A stretch of 64,000 bases of DNA from JACSRF01 sp963695505 (GTDB lineage: Bacteria > Chloroflexota > Anaerolineae > Promineifilales > Promineifilaceae), in NCBI GenBank assembly GCA_963695505.1, contig CAVOGX010000007.1:62001-126000 (forward strand), in the 5' to 3' direction. Of this stretch, positions 29,446-40,455 are shown piece after piece. The notes under the pieces were generated by a model, which saw only the letters and a list, made by a program, of their open reading frames with translations, was not told the origin of the DNA and did not search any database. Position 1 is the first letter of the stretch; every line of letters begins with the position of its first letter. The translations under genes were made by a program, and so were the position numbers.

Positions 29446-31170
29446 ATGACTAAGCCCTGGTTTGCTCACTACGATCCCGGCGTGCCCCATACCCTCACTT
29501 ACCCTGACAGCACCCTGGGGGAGCTGCTCAGCATTGCCGCCCGCCAGCACCCCGACCACCCGGCGCTCATTTTTGGCAGTATGGCCGGGCCATTTTTGCT
29601 CGATCACGCCATGCCATACGGCCAGCTCGAAGACGCCGTCAACCGCTTTGCCCACGGCTTGCAGCAGTTGGGCGTGCGTCCCGGCGATCGCGTAACGATT
29701 ATGCTGCCCAACTGCCCGCAGTTTGTCATTGCCGCCTTTGCTACGTGGCGGTTGGGGGCCATTGTAGTTTGCTGCAACCCGCTGTACGTGGAGCGGGAGC
29801 TGTGCCACCTGCTGGAGGATGCGGGCAGCCGCATCATCGTCGCCCTCAGTAACTTGTTTGACCGTATCCACCGGGTGCGCCAGCAGCACGACTGCCGCTG
29901 CGTGCTGGTCAACATCAAGGAATACCTGCCCGGCCCGCTGCAATTGCTCTTCACGCTACTGCGCGAGGGTAAAGAGGGATACCGGCCCACGATTCCAGAA
30001 ACGGCCGTAGCCCGCACCCACTGGTTCCAGCACATTTTGCAAACAGGCTCTCCCGACCCCATACCCAACCTGGCCGACCCACACGACGTGGCCACCCTGG
30101 TTTACACTGGCGGTACCACCGGCGTGCCCAAGGGGGTGCAGCTTACCCACGCCAACACCATCGCCAACGCCACGGCCCTCAACGTCTGGGTGCAAGCCCG
30201 GGAAGCGGGCGAAACACTGCTGGCGTGCATGCCCTTCTTCCACGCCTACGGCCTCACCGTCAGCCTGGTAGCGGCCGTTTTGCACGCCAATACCATGCTG
30301 CTCATTCCCGACCCGCGCCAATTGCAGCACGTGCTGGCCGCCATCGCCAAGCATCAGGCCACCCTGTACCCCGGCGTGCCCACCATGTTCATCGGCCTCA
30401 ACAATTACCCCGACCGCGACCGCTACGCCCTGACCTCTCTGCGCTTTGTGGCCAGCTCCGGTGCACCGCTGCCCCCCGAAGTGCAGGAGCAGTTTGAGCG
30501 CCTGACGGACTGCCCCATGGTGGAAGCCTATGGCCTGACGGAGGCCGGCGTGGCTGCCACACTGGATCCGCTGGGCAGACCCCGCGGCCGCACGGCCGGC
30601 GTGCCCCTGCCCGATACAGACGTGAAGATCGTGGACATCGATTCCGGCTGCCAGGAACTGCCCGCGGGAGAAACGGGGGAAATCATCATCAAGGGACCGC
30701 AGGTGATGAGCGGCTACTGGGGCCGCCCGGCGGAAACGGCGCAGGTGCTGCGTGTCGGCCCAGACGGCCAGCCGGGCTGGCTCTATTCGGGAGATACGGG
30801 CTTTTTAGACGAAGAGGGGTATTTGCACGTGACGGATCGCAAAAAGGATATGATTATTGCCAGCGGTTACAACATTTACCCGGCGGAAGTCGAAGCAGTG
30901 TTGTATGAGCACCCGGCTGTGCAGGAAACGGCCGTTATTGGCATCCCTCATCCCCATCGCGGTGAAACCGTTAAAGCCTTCGTCGTGCCCAAAAGCGGCG
31001 CGCAGGTCACGGCTGAAGAGCTTAGCACCTTCTGCCGGGCGCGCATGGCCGCCTACAAAGTGCCCCGGCGCATCGAATTCCGCTCAGAGCTGCCCAAGTC
31101 CCCCGTGGGCAAAGTACTGCGCCGCGAACTACGGGAAAAGGCTCCGGTTAAAGAACGAGAACTAGCATAA
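29446..31170 (+). CDS. fadD: long-chain fatty acid/acyl-CoA ligase (AMP-binding)
   Basis: ANL-superfamily adenylating enzyme, 574 residues, that activates a carboxylic acid as acyl-AMP and then acyl-CoA. The P-loop YTGGTTGVPKGVQLTH is at about residue 220; other motifs are MPFFHAYGLTV, YGLTEAGVAAT, the YSGDTGFLDEEGYLHVTDR stretch, KKDMIIASGYNIYPAEVE and the catalytic Lys near the end in PKSPVGKVLRREL. AAGGAGG precedes ATG 29446. The subfamily matches long-chain acyl-CoA synthetases of Chloroflexota and Firmicutes; exact chain length is unknown. Confidence 0.88.
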   Translation: MTKPWFAHYDPGVPHTLTYPDSTLGELLSIAARQHPDHPALIFGSMAGPFLLDHAMPYGQLEDAVNRFAHGLQQLGVRPGDRVTIMLPNCPQFVIAAFATWRLGAIVVCCNPLYVERELCHLLEDAGSRIIVALSNLFDRIHRVRQQHDCRCVLVNIKEYLPGPLQLLFTLLREGKEGYRPTIPETAVARTHWFQHILQTGSPDPIPNLADPHDVATLVYTGGTTGVPKGVQLTHANTIANATALNVWVQAREAGETLLACMPFFHAYGLTVSLVAAVLHANTMLLIPDPRQLQHVLAAIAKHQATLYPGVPTMFIGLNNYPDRDRYALTSLRFVASSGAPLPPEVQEQFERLTDCPMVEAYGLTEAGVAATLDPLGRPRGRTAGVPLPDTDVKIVDIDSGCQELPAGETGEIIIKGPQVMSGYWGRPAETAQVLRVGPDGQPGWLYSGDTGFLDEEGYLHVTDRKKDMIIASGYNIYPAEVEAVLYEHPAVQETAVIGIPHPHRGETVKAFVVPKSGAQVTAEELSTFCRARMAAYKVPRRIEFRSELPKSPVGKVLRRELREKAPVKERELA

Positions 31171-31186
31171 AGACACAACGGCTGCA

Positions 31187-31228
31187 GGTTACAAGTTACA
31201 TCTTGTGCAAACCCTGTAACTTGTAATC
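31187..31228. repeat. stem-loop of iterated words between convergent genes
   Basis: GGTTACAAGTTACA (31187-31200) pairs with TGTAACTTGTAATC (31215-31228), 13 of 14 positions, around a 14-nt loop, and a further TGTAAC follows. It lies between the fadD and aminotransferase stops. It belongs to a family of word-repeat hairpins seen at other gaps in this cluster. Confidence 0.6.
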
Positions 31229-31239
31229 TGTAACGATCC

Positions 31240-32070
31240 TTAAATCACCGTCACCGTGTCCATGTAATCCAGCCAGCGCAGAGCATAGCTGTTTTCGCCG
31301 TGCACCGTTTCGGCGAATAGCTGCTGCAAGTGGCGGGTAACGGGGCCGCTTTCCACCGTTTTGCCGTCCACCTCGATTACCGCCACCACCTCCAGGCTGG
31401 CGCTGCACACCAGCACTTCGTCGGCGTTGGCCAGCGCTTCCGGCGTCAGTTGCGCGCCAATGACCCGGTATCCAGCGTCCCGCGCCAGGGTCAGCACCGT
31501 GTCCCGCGTCATGCCGCCCAGCATGGTTGCCCCCGGCGCGGCGTAAAGTACGCCATCCCGCACCAGCAGCACGTGTTCGGCCGTGAAGGTGGTGCCATCT
31601 TCTGCGTCAACCAGCGCCAGCCCCTCCGGCCCGCTGCGGCTGCGGACGCGCAGGGTGCAAGATTCGCCCGGCTCGTCGGTACAGCGCCAGGCGGCAATGC
31701 CAATGGTGGGCTGGTAGCTGTCCATTTCTTCACCCAACGGGCTAAGGTAGACCACCTGGGGGCGAATGGTGCAGTCAACGTACCCATTGGCCTGCACGGT
31801 GCTGCAAATGGCGGCGCGCAGCTTTGCCGGGTCAAAGCCCAGGTCAGGTACGCCCATGGCCTGCATGGTGTGCAAGAAACGATCCACGTAATCTTGCAGG
31901 CGAAAGATAGCCGGGCCGCGCCGGGTATCGTAGCAGCGCAGCTCTTCAAAGGCACCGCCGGGTGGTTGAGAGGCGAGAAGAACCTCTGGGGCATCTTCCG
32001 CCGCCGCCAGTTCGTCATCTAACCAGATGTACTGCGGGCGCAGCCAGGTAAATTGGGTGTCGGTACTCAT
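31240..32070 (-). CDS. class IV (branched-chain-type) aminotransferase lacking the catalytic lysine
   Basis: About 276 residues from ATG 32070. The fold-type IV pattern is clear: GGAFEELRCYDTRRGPAIFRLQDYVDRF, IRPQVVYLSPLG, and the C-terminal LLVRDGVLYAAP, LGGMTRDTVLTLA, LANADEVLVCSASLEVVAV. However, the segment that should hold the PLP lysine (normally G-K-x-x-G-x-Y before a long helix) is missing. The sequence passes from WRCTDEPGESCTLRVRSR straight to SGPEGLALVDAEDG with no lysine. By context it is the terminal gene of the leu/ilv cluster where ilvE is expected. It is either an inactive paralogue or a copy with a deletion; the reading frame itself is intact. Confidence 0.7.
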   Translation of the reverse strand: MSTDTQFTWLRPQYIWLDDELAAAEDAPEVLLASQPPGGAFEELRCYDTRRGPAIFRLQDYVDRFLHTMQAMGVPDLGFDPAKLRAAICSTVQANGYVDCTIRPQVVYLSPLGEEMDSYQPTIGIAAWRCTDEPGESCTLRVRSRSGPEGLALVDAEDGTTFTAEHVLLVRDGVLYAAPGATMLGGMTRDTVLTLARDAGYRVIGAQLTPEALANADEVLVCSASLEVVAVIEVDGKTVESGPVTRHLQQLFAETVHGENSYALRWLDYMDTVTVI

Positions 32071-32166
32071 TTCCCTCTTCCTTTTGCAGGGGAGCGGAGG
32101 AGCAAGGGAGCCGGGGAGAAAACCTTTCACCCTTGCTCCCTCGCACCCCTGCCCCCTCGCGCTCTT

Positions 32167-33256
32167 TCATAGATTTTGCACGATGATGGTCGTCATCTCC
32201 TTCGTGCTCAGCGCTGGTTCACCGGGGCGGGCCAGGTCGGTGGTGCGGTGGCCAGCGCTGATGGTGCGGGCTACGGCCGTTTCCACCGCCGCCGCCTCAT
32301 CTTCCAGGCCCAGCGAATGCCGCAGCAGCATCGCTACTGACATTATGGTCCCAATTGGGTTGGCGATGCCCATTCCGGCAATATCTGGGGCCGAACCGTG
32401 AATGGGTTCGTACAATCCTTGCGGACGGCCGTGCCGGTTTTGCGCCGCGCCCAGCGACGCCGAGGGCAAATTGCCCATCGAGCCAGACAGCATCGACGCT
32501 TCGTCGGTGATGATGTCGCCAAACATATTGCCCGCCACCAGTACGTCAAAAGTGGCCGGGCGGCTGAGCAGGTGCATGGTCGCGGCGTCTACCAGCACGT
32601 GTTCCAGCGCCACGTCGGGGTAGTGGGCGGCAACTTCGTTCACCGTTTTGCGCCACAGGCGGGAGCTGTCCAGCACGTTGGCCTTGTCAATGGAGGCCAC
32701 CCGCTGGCGCCGCCCCTGCGCCGCGCGAAAGGCAATTTCTGCCACGCGCCGCACCTCGCTGGCGCTGTAAATCATGGTGTCCTTGCCCCATTCCTCGCCT
32801 GCGTCGTCGGTCCAGCGGGCGCGCTCGCCAAAGTAGATGCCGCCGGTCAGCTCGCGAATGACCAGCATGTCCACCCCGGCCAGCTTTTCCGCCTTCAGCG
32901 GTGAGGCGGCCACCAGTTCCGAGTACAGCTTCAGCGGGCGCAGGTTGGCAAAGAGGGCCATGGCTTTGCGCAGGCCCAGCAAACCTTGCTCCGGGCGCAC
33001 AGCGGCGTTCGGGATCGTCCCATTTTGGCCCACCCACCGCGCCCAGCAGCACGGCGTCGGCTTCCAGGCAGGCGGCTAGGGTTTCGTCGGGCAGGGCTGT
33101 GCCCGTGGCGTCAATGGCGCAGCCGCCCATCAGGTGCGTGCTGGTGGTAAATGTGTGGCCAAATTGGGCAGCAACGGCCGTTAACACCGCCAACGCCCCC
33201 TCAACCACCTCTGGGCCAATCCCGTCTCCGGGTAAAACAACAATGTTCGCGTCCAT
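32167..33256 (-). CDS. leuB: 3-isopropylmalate dehydrogenase (frameshifted once)
   Basis: Oxidatively decarboxylates 3-isopropylmalate in leucine synthesis, and 3-methylmalate in the citramalate route. The start MDANIVVLPGDGIGPEVV at 33256 has AAGGA 7 nt upstream. The frame slips near 33013 within GPKWDDP. After that come the substrate and NAD motifs RPLKLYSEL, RELTGGIYFGER, VASIDKANVLDSSRLWR, the metal site MFGDIITDEASMLSGSMG and EPIHGSAPDIAGMGIANP. Length after repair is about 362 residues, normal. It begins 15 nt after the cimA stop. Confidence 0.92.
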
Positions 33257-33270
33257 AATGTCCTTATTCC

Positions 33271-34845
33271 TCATTTCCCATTGAGCAGCGCATACTCGTA
33301 ACTGTCCACCAATGCGTGCCAGCTTGCTTCAATGATATTGGTGCTGGCTCCGACCGTGCTCCAGCGGCGGTCGTCCTGTTGGTCCATAAAATCGATGAGC
33401 ACCCGCACGCGCGCGCCGGTGCCGTTTTCGCCGTCCAGAATGCGCACTTTGTAGTCGGTCAGGTGGATGGTTTGCAGCTGTGGGTACTTGGTGAACAGCG
33501 CCTTGCGCAGCGCCAGGCTGAGGGCGTTGACCGGCCCGTTGCCCTCGGAGGCGGTGTGGACGACTTCGCCATCAATGCGGATTTTGACCGAGGCGTCGGA
33601 GACCATGGCGCACGCCGTCCCGCACGCTGATCCAGGTGGTGAAGTCGAGCATCTCGAATGGCCGCTTATAGCCGGGCTTCATGCGCCGCAGCAGCAGAGC
33701 CATCGACGCCTCGCCTGCTTCAAAGGCAAAGCCTTCATTTTCCAGCTCCTTGATCTGCTGCAAAATGGCCCGCGCCTCGTCGCTGTCCACGTCCACGCCA
33801 AATTCCGCCGCCTTGTCCAGCACGTTGCCCCGCCCCGACAGCTCTGAAATGACGGTGCGCTGTTCGTTGCCCACCAGTTCCGGGTCGATGTGCTGGTAGC
33901 TGAGCACATTTTTGCGCATGGCGGCCACGTGAATGCCGCCCTTGTGGGCAAAGGCGCTGCTGCCCACGTAGGGCGCGTGGGTATCGTGGGGCAAATTGGC
34001 GATTTCGGCCACGTAATGGGCCAGGTCGGACAACTGCTGCAAGCTGTCCGGCGGCACGCACTGCTTGCCCATCTTTAGCTGCAAATCCGGCACGATGGTG
34101 CAAAGGTTGGCGTTGCCCACGCGCTCGCCGTAGCCGTTGATGGTGCCCTGCACGTGCACCGCGCCGGCGTCCACCGCCGCCAGCGTGTTGGCCACGCCGC
34201 AGCCGCCGTCGTCGTGGGTGTGAATGCCGACGGCCGTTTCCCGCAACTGCTCTCGCACATCCGCGCACAATCTGGCCAACTTCCCAGGGCAGCGAGCCGC
34301 CGTTGGTGTCGCACAGCACCACGCAGTCGGCCCCGGCCTCGCGCCGCCACCTGCACCGTCAGCAGCGCATACTCCGGGTTGGCCTTGTAGCCATCGAAGA
34401 AATGCTCGGCGTCGTAAATGACCTCTTTGCCCTGGGCTTTGAAGTAGGCCACGCTGTCGCTGATCATGGCCAGGTTTTCTTCCAGGTCAGTCTCCAGCAC
34501 GTCGCGCACGTGCAGGTCCCAGCTCTTGCCCACCAGGGTCACCACCGGCGTATTGGCTTCCATCAGGGCGCAGATGTTGGGATCGCTGGCGGTGTCGGCG
34601 TGCTTGCGCCGCGTGGAGCCAAAGGCGGCCACTTTGGCATGGCGAAAGGTCATGCCCTGCACGGCGCGGAAAAATTCGACATCTTTGGGGTTGGAGCCGG
34701 GCCAGCCGCCTTCGATGTAGTGGACGCCAAAGTCGTCCAGCCGTTGGGCGATTTTCAGCTTGTCGTTGAGGGATAGGTTAAAGCCTTCGCGCTGCGTGCC
34801 GTCGCGCAGGGTGGTGTCGTATACAAAAACGGTGTTGTCGCTCAT
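33271..34845 (-). CDS. cimA: (R)-citramalate synthase-type enzyme (frameshifted)
   Basis: Condenses pyruvate with acetyl-CoA to citramalate, the entry to threonine-independent isoleucine synthesis. The N-terminus VYDTTLRDGTQREGFNLSL and the EGGWPGSNPKDVEFF segment are typical of the CimA branch rather than LeuA. Other motifs are VGIHTHDDGGCGVANTLAAVDAG, INGYGERVGNANL and SSAFAHKGGIHVAA. The C-terminal LeuA-type allosteric domain (GPVNALSLALRKAL, LTDYKVRILDGENGTGARV) is present. Breaks lie near 34345, 34270 and 33605. It shares LeuCD and LeuB with the leucine branch, matching its place in this cluster. Confidence 0.88.
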
Positions 34846-35028
34846 CGAAAAATCTCCTCAAAAGAATTCAATACAAAGGGATGAAGAAACAAAGAGACAA
34901 AGAATGAAAAGCGGAAATCTGTGTCATCCGGGTCCAATCTAGGAGATCTTTTGAATGGCTGGGCAACGGCCGTATTCATCATCACAGCCTTTGCCCAGTT
35001 CTCACATCTTGGTTGTAAAACAGTTAAC

Positions 35029-35619
35029 TTACTTGTCATAAAGCTTCTCGTAAGCGGCGACCTTGTCACTTTGCTGCAGCAGGTAGCCTAGCTGGTCGAC
35101 CCCTCTCAGCATGCAATTTTTGCTGAAGGCGTCGATGGGAAAGGGTACGGCCCGGCCGTCGGCAGCGTCAGGGTTTGCGCGGCGAGGTCGATGGAAACGG
35201 CCGTTTCTGGCTCCTCTTCCACCAGACTCAACAACTGCTGGGTAGTCTCGGCATCTACCGCCACCGGCAGCAGGCCATTTTTGAGCGCATTGTTGCGGAA
35301 AATGTCGGCAAAGCAGGTGCTGATCACGGCACGAAAACCGTAGCCCATCAGCGCCCAGGGCGCATGTTCCCGCGAGGAGCCGCAGCCAAAGTTGTCGCCG
35401 GCCAGCAGAATTGTCGCCCCCTGGTGCTCCGGCTTGTTCAGCGCGAAATCCGGGTCGGGCGTGCCATCGGTCTGGTAGCGCCAGCGCGAAAACAGCCCGT
35501 CTGCCAGCCCGTCTTTGTTGGTCACTTTCAAATAGCTGGCAGGGATTATCTGGTCGGTGTCCACATCGTTGAAAGGCAGCGGCGCGTATGTTACTGGTTA
35601 ATGTGGTAAAAGGTTCCAT
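35029..35619 (-). CDS. leuD: 3-isopropylmalate dehydratase small subunit (frameshifted)
   Basis: Small swivelling subunit of isopropylmalate isomerase with LeuC. Reads MEPFTTLTSNIRAA, then after a slip near 35570 DTDQIIPASYLK, NFGCGSSREHAPWALMGYGF, VISTCFADIFRNNALKNGLLP. After a second slip near 35165 it ends PFPIDAFSKNCMLRGVDQLGYLL. About 195 residues, the normal length. The NFGCGSSREHAP loop is the substrate-recognition hallmark. It follows leuC across a stem-loop repeat. Confidence 0.9.
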   Translation of the reverse strand: MEPFTTLTSNIRAAAFQRCGHRPDNPCQLFESDQQRRAGRRAVFALALPDRWHARPGFRAEQAGAPGGDNSAGRRQLWLRLLAGTCALGADGLRFSCRDQHLLCRHFPQQCAQKWPAAGGGRCRDYPAVVESGGRGARNGRFHRPRRANPDAADGRAVPFPIDAFSKNCMLRGVDQLGYLLQQSDKVAAYEKLYDK

Positions 35620-35639
35620 AGCAATTTACGATCTGGGAT

Positions 35640-35687
35640 TGACGATTAACGATTGGCGGCTCTTGAATCGTCAATCGTTAATCGTCA
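35640..35687. repeat. perfect 16-bp stem-loop between leuC and leuD
   Basis: TGACGATTAACGATTG (35640-35655) and CAATCGTTAATCGTCA (35672-35687) are exact complements with a 16-nt loop, ending 1 nt before the leuC stop codon. The arms are themselves built from the repeated word GACGATT/AACGATT. It may stabilise or partly terminate mRNA between the two subunit genes. Confidence 0.75.
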
Positions 35688-35688
35688 G

Positions 35689-37117
35689 TTACATCATCGT
35701 CCTCGGATCGGAAATATGCCCGTGAATGGCGCTGGCAACGGCCGTGAGCGGGCTGGCCAGGAAGGTGCGCCCGCCTGCGCCCTGCCGCCCTTCAAAATTG
35801 CGGTTGCTGGTGCTGACGGCGTACTGTCCCGGCTGAAGCTGGTCGCCGTTCATGGCAATGCACATGGAGCAGCCCGCCGAGCGCCATTCCGCCCCCGCCG
35901 CCGTGAAGATACGGTGCAGCCCTTCCGCTTCCGCCTGCCGCCGCACCTCCTCCGAGCCGGGCACCACCAGCATGCGCGTGCTGGCGGCCACTTTGCGCCC
36001 GGCAATCAGCGCCGCCGCCTGCCGCAAATCGCTGATACGCGAATTGGTGCAACTGCCCAGAAAGACCACGTCCACCGGATGCCCCAACAGCGGCTTGCCC
36101 GGCTGCAAATCCATGTAGGTCAGCGCCTTTTCCAGGGAGGCCCGCTTGGTTGCATCCCGCTCGGCAGCGGGGTCGGGCACGGCCGAGCTGATTTTCATGC
36201 CCATGCCCGGATTGGTGCCGTAGGTGATCATCGGCTCCAGTTCATCCACGTCGATGGTCACTTCTTTGTCGTACACCGCCCCATCGTCGCTGGGCAGCGC
36301 CCGCCACTGGGCCACGGCCTGCTCCCACGCCGCGCCTTTGGGGGCGAATTCACGCCCGGCAATGTACTCGAAGGTGGTGTCATCGGGGGCGATCATGCCT
36401 GCGCGCCCGCCGCCTTCGATGGACATGTTGCACAGGGTCATGCGCCCTTCCATGCTCGAGCTGGGAAACGGCCGTGCCCGTATACTCAAACACGTGCCCG
36501 GTGCCGCCGCCCACACCAATCTTGGCGATCAGGGCCAGAATCATGTCTTTGGCCGTTACGCCCGGTGGCAAATCGCCGGCAAAGTTGACCCGGTAGGTTT
36601 TCGGGCGGTATTGCAGCAGCGTCTGCGTCGCCAGCACGTGCTCCACCTCGCTGGTGCCGATGCCAAAGGCCAGCGCGCCAAACGCGCCGTGGGTGCTGGT
36701 GTGGCTGTCGCCGCAGACGATGGTCATGCCCGGCTGCGTCAGCCCCAGCTCTGGCCCAATGACGTGCACAATGCCGCGGTTGGGGCTGTCCATGCCATAC
36801 AGCGGAATGCCAAACTCCTCGCAGTTGGTCTCTAGCTGCTGCAACTGCTTCGCCGCCAGCACGTCCCGTATTTGCAGCACACCGTTGCCCACTGACATAT
36901 CCTGCGTGGGAATGCCGTGATCCATCGTCGCCACCGTGCGGTCCGGGCGGCGCACGCGCAGCCCCTTCTGCCGCAGCCCGGTAAAAGCCTGGGGTGAGGT
37001 GACCTCATGCACCAGGTGCAGGTCAATGTACAGCACGCTGGGCGAGCCCGGCTCGTTGACCACGACGTGGCTCTCCCAAATTTTGTCAAAAAGTGTTCTT
37101 GGTTTTTCTTGAGTCAT
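35689..37117 (-). CDS. leuC: 3-isopropylmalate dehydratase large subunit (frameshifted once)
   Basis: Aconitase-family 4Fe-4S enzyme subunit that isomerises isopropylmalate. From the ATG at 37117: TLFDKIWESHVV, DRTVATMDHGIPT, VCGDSHTSTHGAFGALAFGIG. After a slip near 36465 it continues with MEGRMTLCNMSIEGGGRAGMIAPD and the cluster cysteines in LGSCTNSRISDL and SAGCSMCIAMN. The C-terminus is NRNFEGRQG. Normal length of about 475 residues after repair. The upstream neighbour is an inserted pair of opposite-strand small genes, so it may need its own promoter. Confidence 0.93.
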
Positions 37118-37152
37118 GGATGACCACTTACTCCGTATCAATTTACCTGTGT

Positions 37153-37158
37153 TATAAT
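37153..37158 (+). promoter_or_regulatory. -10 element for leaderless DUF4160 gene
   Basis: TATAAT at 37153-37158 ends 6 nt before the ATG at 37165, so transcription would start at or next to the start codon. There is no ribosome binding site, which fits leaderless initiation. Confidence 0.5.
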
Positions 37159-37164
37159 TGCGCC

Positions 37165-37407
37165 ATGCCGACTGTTTTACAAGATGGCCCTTACTTCTTT
37201 GTCTTCTTTAGCTCCGACCAGGGTGAACCACCACATATTCACGTTAAACGAGATCGGCAAATCGTAAAATTCTGGCTTTCTCCTGTTTTTCTAGCAAAGA
37301 ACAGAGGCTTCAAAGATCATGAATTATCAGATATTGCGCGTTTAGTTATAAAACATGAAGCCAGATTGTTAGAGGCGTGGCATGAATACTTTAGTTTTGG
37401 AAACTGA
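37165..37407 (+). CDS. DUF4160 protein
   Basis: 80 residues from ATG 37165. The family signature is present: MPTVLQDGPYFFVFFSSDQGEPPHIHVKRD, recognisable by GEPPHIHV, and the C-terminal LLEAWHEYF. DUF4160 genes usually sit directly upstream of DUF2442 genes and are suspected toxin-antitoxin-like or nucleic-acid modules; function is unproven. The gene overlaps DUF2442 by 26 nt. It is AT-rich against the neighbours, oriented against the leu operon that it interrupts. Confidence 0.85.
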   Translation: MPTVLQDGPYFFVFFSSDQGEPPHIHVKRDRQIVKFWLSPVFLAKNRGFKDHELSDIARLVIKHEARLLEAWHEYFSFGN

Positions 37408-37675
37408 TCCACAAATCATTGATATTTCCTTTACGAATGATAAATTCATCATTGCATTAGCCGATGAGCGTACATTATCCGTGCCCCTTTCTTGGTATCC
37501 TCGCCTCTTTCACGCCACGTCGGAAGAGCGGGAAAATTGGCTATTGCTAGGCGAAGGATACGCTATTGAATGGCCAGATTTGGACGAGCACATTGGCATT
37601 GAAGGACTGCTTGCTGGGCGACGCAGTGGTGAAAGCGAACGCTCATTCAATCGCTGGCTCGACAGTCGCCAATAG
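37382..37675 (+). CDS. DUF2442 protein
   Basis: 97 residues from ATG 37382. Typical DUF2442 pattern: DISFTNDKFIIALADERTLSVPLSWYPRL, visible as LSVPLSWYPRL, and GIEGLLAGRRSGESERSF near the end. Translationally coupled to DUF4160 by overlap. Ends 12 nt from the convergent leuA stop. Confidence 0.85.
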   Translation: MNTLVLETDPQIIDISFTNDKFIIALADERTLSVPLSWYPRLFHATSEERENWLLLGEGYAIEWPDLDEHIGIEGLLAGRRSGESERSFNRWLDSRQ

Positions 37676-37686
37676 AGCTTTACTCA

Positions 37687-39322
<1,636 letters not shown>

Positions 39323-39350
39323 GGGTAACTCCTGTTCGGTAAACAGTGAA

Positions 39351-39402
39351 CAGTAACCAGTGCTCGGTGATTGGTACGCCGTTGACTGATCACTGGTTAC
39401 TG
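39351..39402. repeat. stem-loop of iterated words between ilvC and leuA
   Basis: CAGTAACCAGTG (39351-39362) and CACTGGTTACTG (39391-39402) are exact complements; the region is built from the words CAGTGAACAGTAACCAGTG and their inverse. It starts 8 nt after the ilvC stop on the minus strand. Confidence 0.7.
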
Positions 39403-39409
39403 ACTACGG

Positions 39410-40424
39410 TCATTCGCCCGGCTTCACAACCTTCGGGTTGACGAAAGGCATCATGCCGCGCAGCTCTACGCCCACGCGCTCGATGAGGTGGTCTTGCTGC
39501 TGGCGGCGCTGCTCGTTGAACCAGGGACGGCCGTTTTCATTCTCCTTGATCCAGTTTTGAGCGTAAGTCCCATCTTGAATCTCCTTCAAGATTTGGCTCA
39601 TCTCGTACTTGGTCTCTTCCGTGATGATGCGCGTACCGGCGGAATAGTCGCCATGTTCGGCCGTGTCCGACACGGAATAGCGCATGTAGTTCAGGCCGCC
39701 CTGATACATCAGGTCCACAATCAGCTTCAGCTCATGCATGCATTCAAAGTACGCAATTTCCGGCTGATAACCCGCTTCCACCAGCGTCTCAAAACCCGCC
39801 TTCACCAGCGCGGACACGCCGCCACACAGCACCGATTGCTCACCAAAGAGGTCTGTTTCCGTTTCCTCGGCAAAAGTCGTTTCCAGCACGCCAGCGCGCG
39901 TGCCGCCGATGCCATACGCATAGGAAAGGGCGTTGGCCCTGGCCTGCCCGCTGGCGTCCTGATGCACGGCCAGTAAGCAAGGCGTGCCGCCGCCTTCAGT
40001 AAAGACCTCGCGCACGCGGTGGCCGGGCGCTTTGGGCGCAACCATGCTTACATCGACATTGGCTGGCGGGGTAATAGTTCCGTAGCGAATGTTAAAACCG
40101 TGAGCAAACATGAGGGTTTTGCCTGCGCTCAAGTTGGGTTCTATTTCTTCTTCATAAATTTTGGCCTGCACGGTGTCGGGGGCCAGCACCATGATGGTGT
40201 CCGCCCAGGCTGCAGCTTCGCCTACAGGCATCACTGTCAGACCGTCAGCCTCCGCTTTGGCCCAGGATTTACTGCCCTGGCGCAAGCCCACGGTTACGTC
40301 CACGCCGCTGTCCCTTCAGATTGAGCGCGTGGGCGTGTCCCTGGCTGCCGTAGCCAATGATGGCTACTTTTTTGCCGCGGATCAGGTCTGGGTTGGTGTC
40401 TTTGTCGTAATAAATCGTTGCCAT
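39410..40424 (-). CDS. ilvC: ketol-acid reductoisomerase (frameshifted once)
   Basis: NADPH-dependent isomeroreductase of valine and isoleucine synthesis. Start ATG 40424: MATIYYDKDTNPDLI, Rossmann motif IIGYGSQGHAHALNL. One slip near 40305 leads to VDVTVGLRQGSKSWAKA, with APDTVQAKIY, FAHGFNIRYG, APKAPGHRVREVF and the metal/substrate region FGEQSVLCGG, YFECMHELKLIVDLMYQGG. Class I length of about 338 residues. ilvN is 31 nt upstream. Confidence 0.94.
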
Positions 40425-40455
40425 TATCGTGTCTCCAGTCTTTACTCTTCCGTCA

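Noticed and set aside
35653..36588. Plus-strand open frame of about 311 codons
   Set aside because: It lies wholly opposite leuC, whose motifs are unmistakable; the composition is that of a GC-rich shadow frame.
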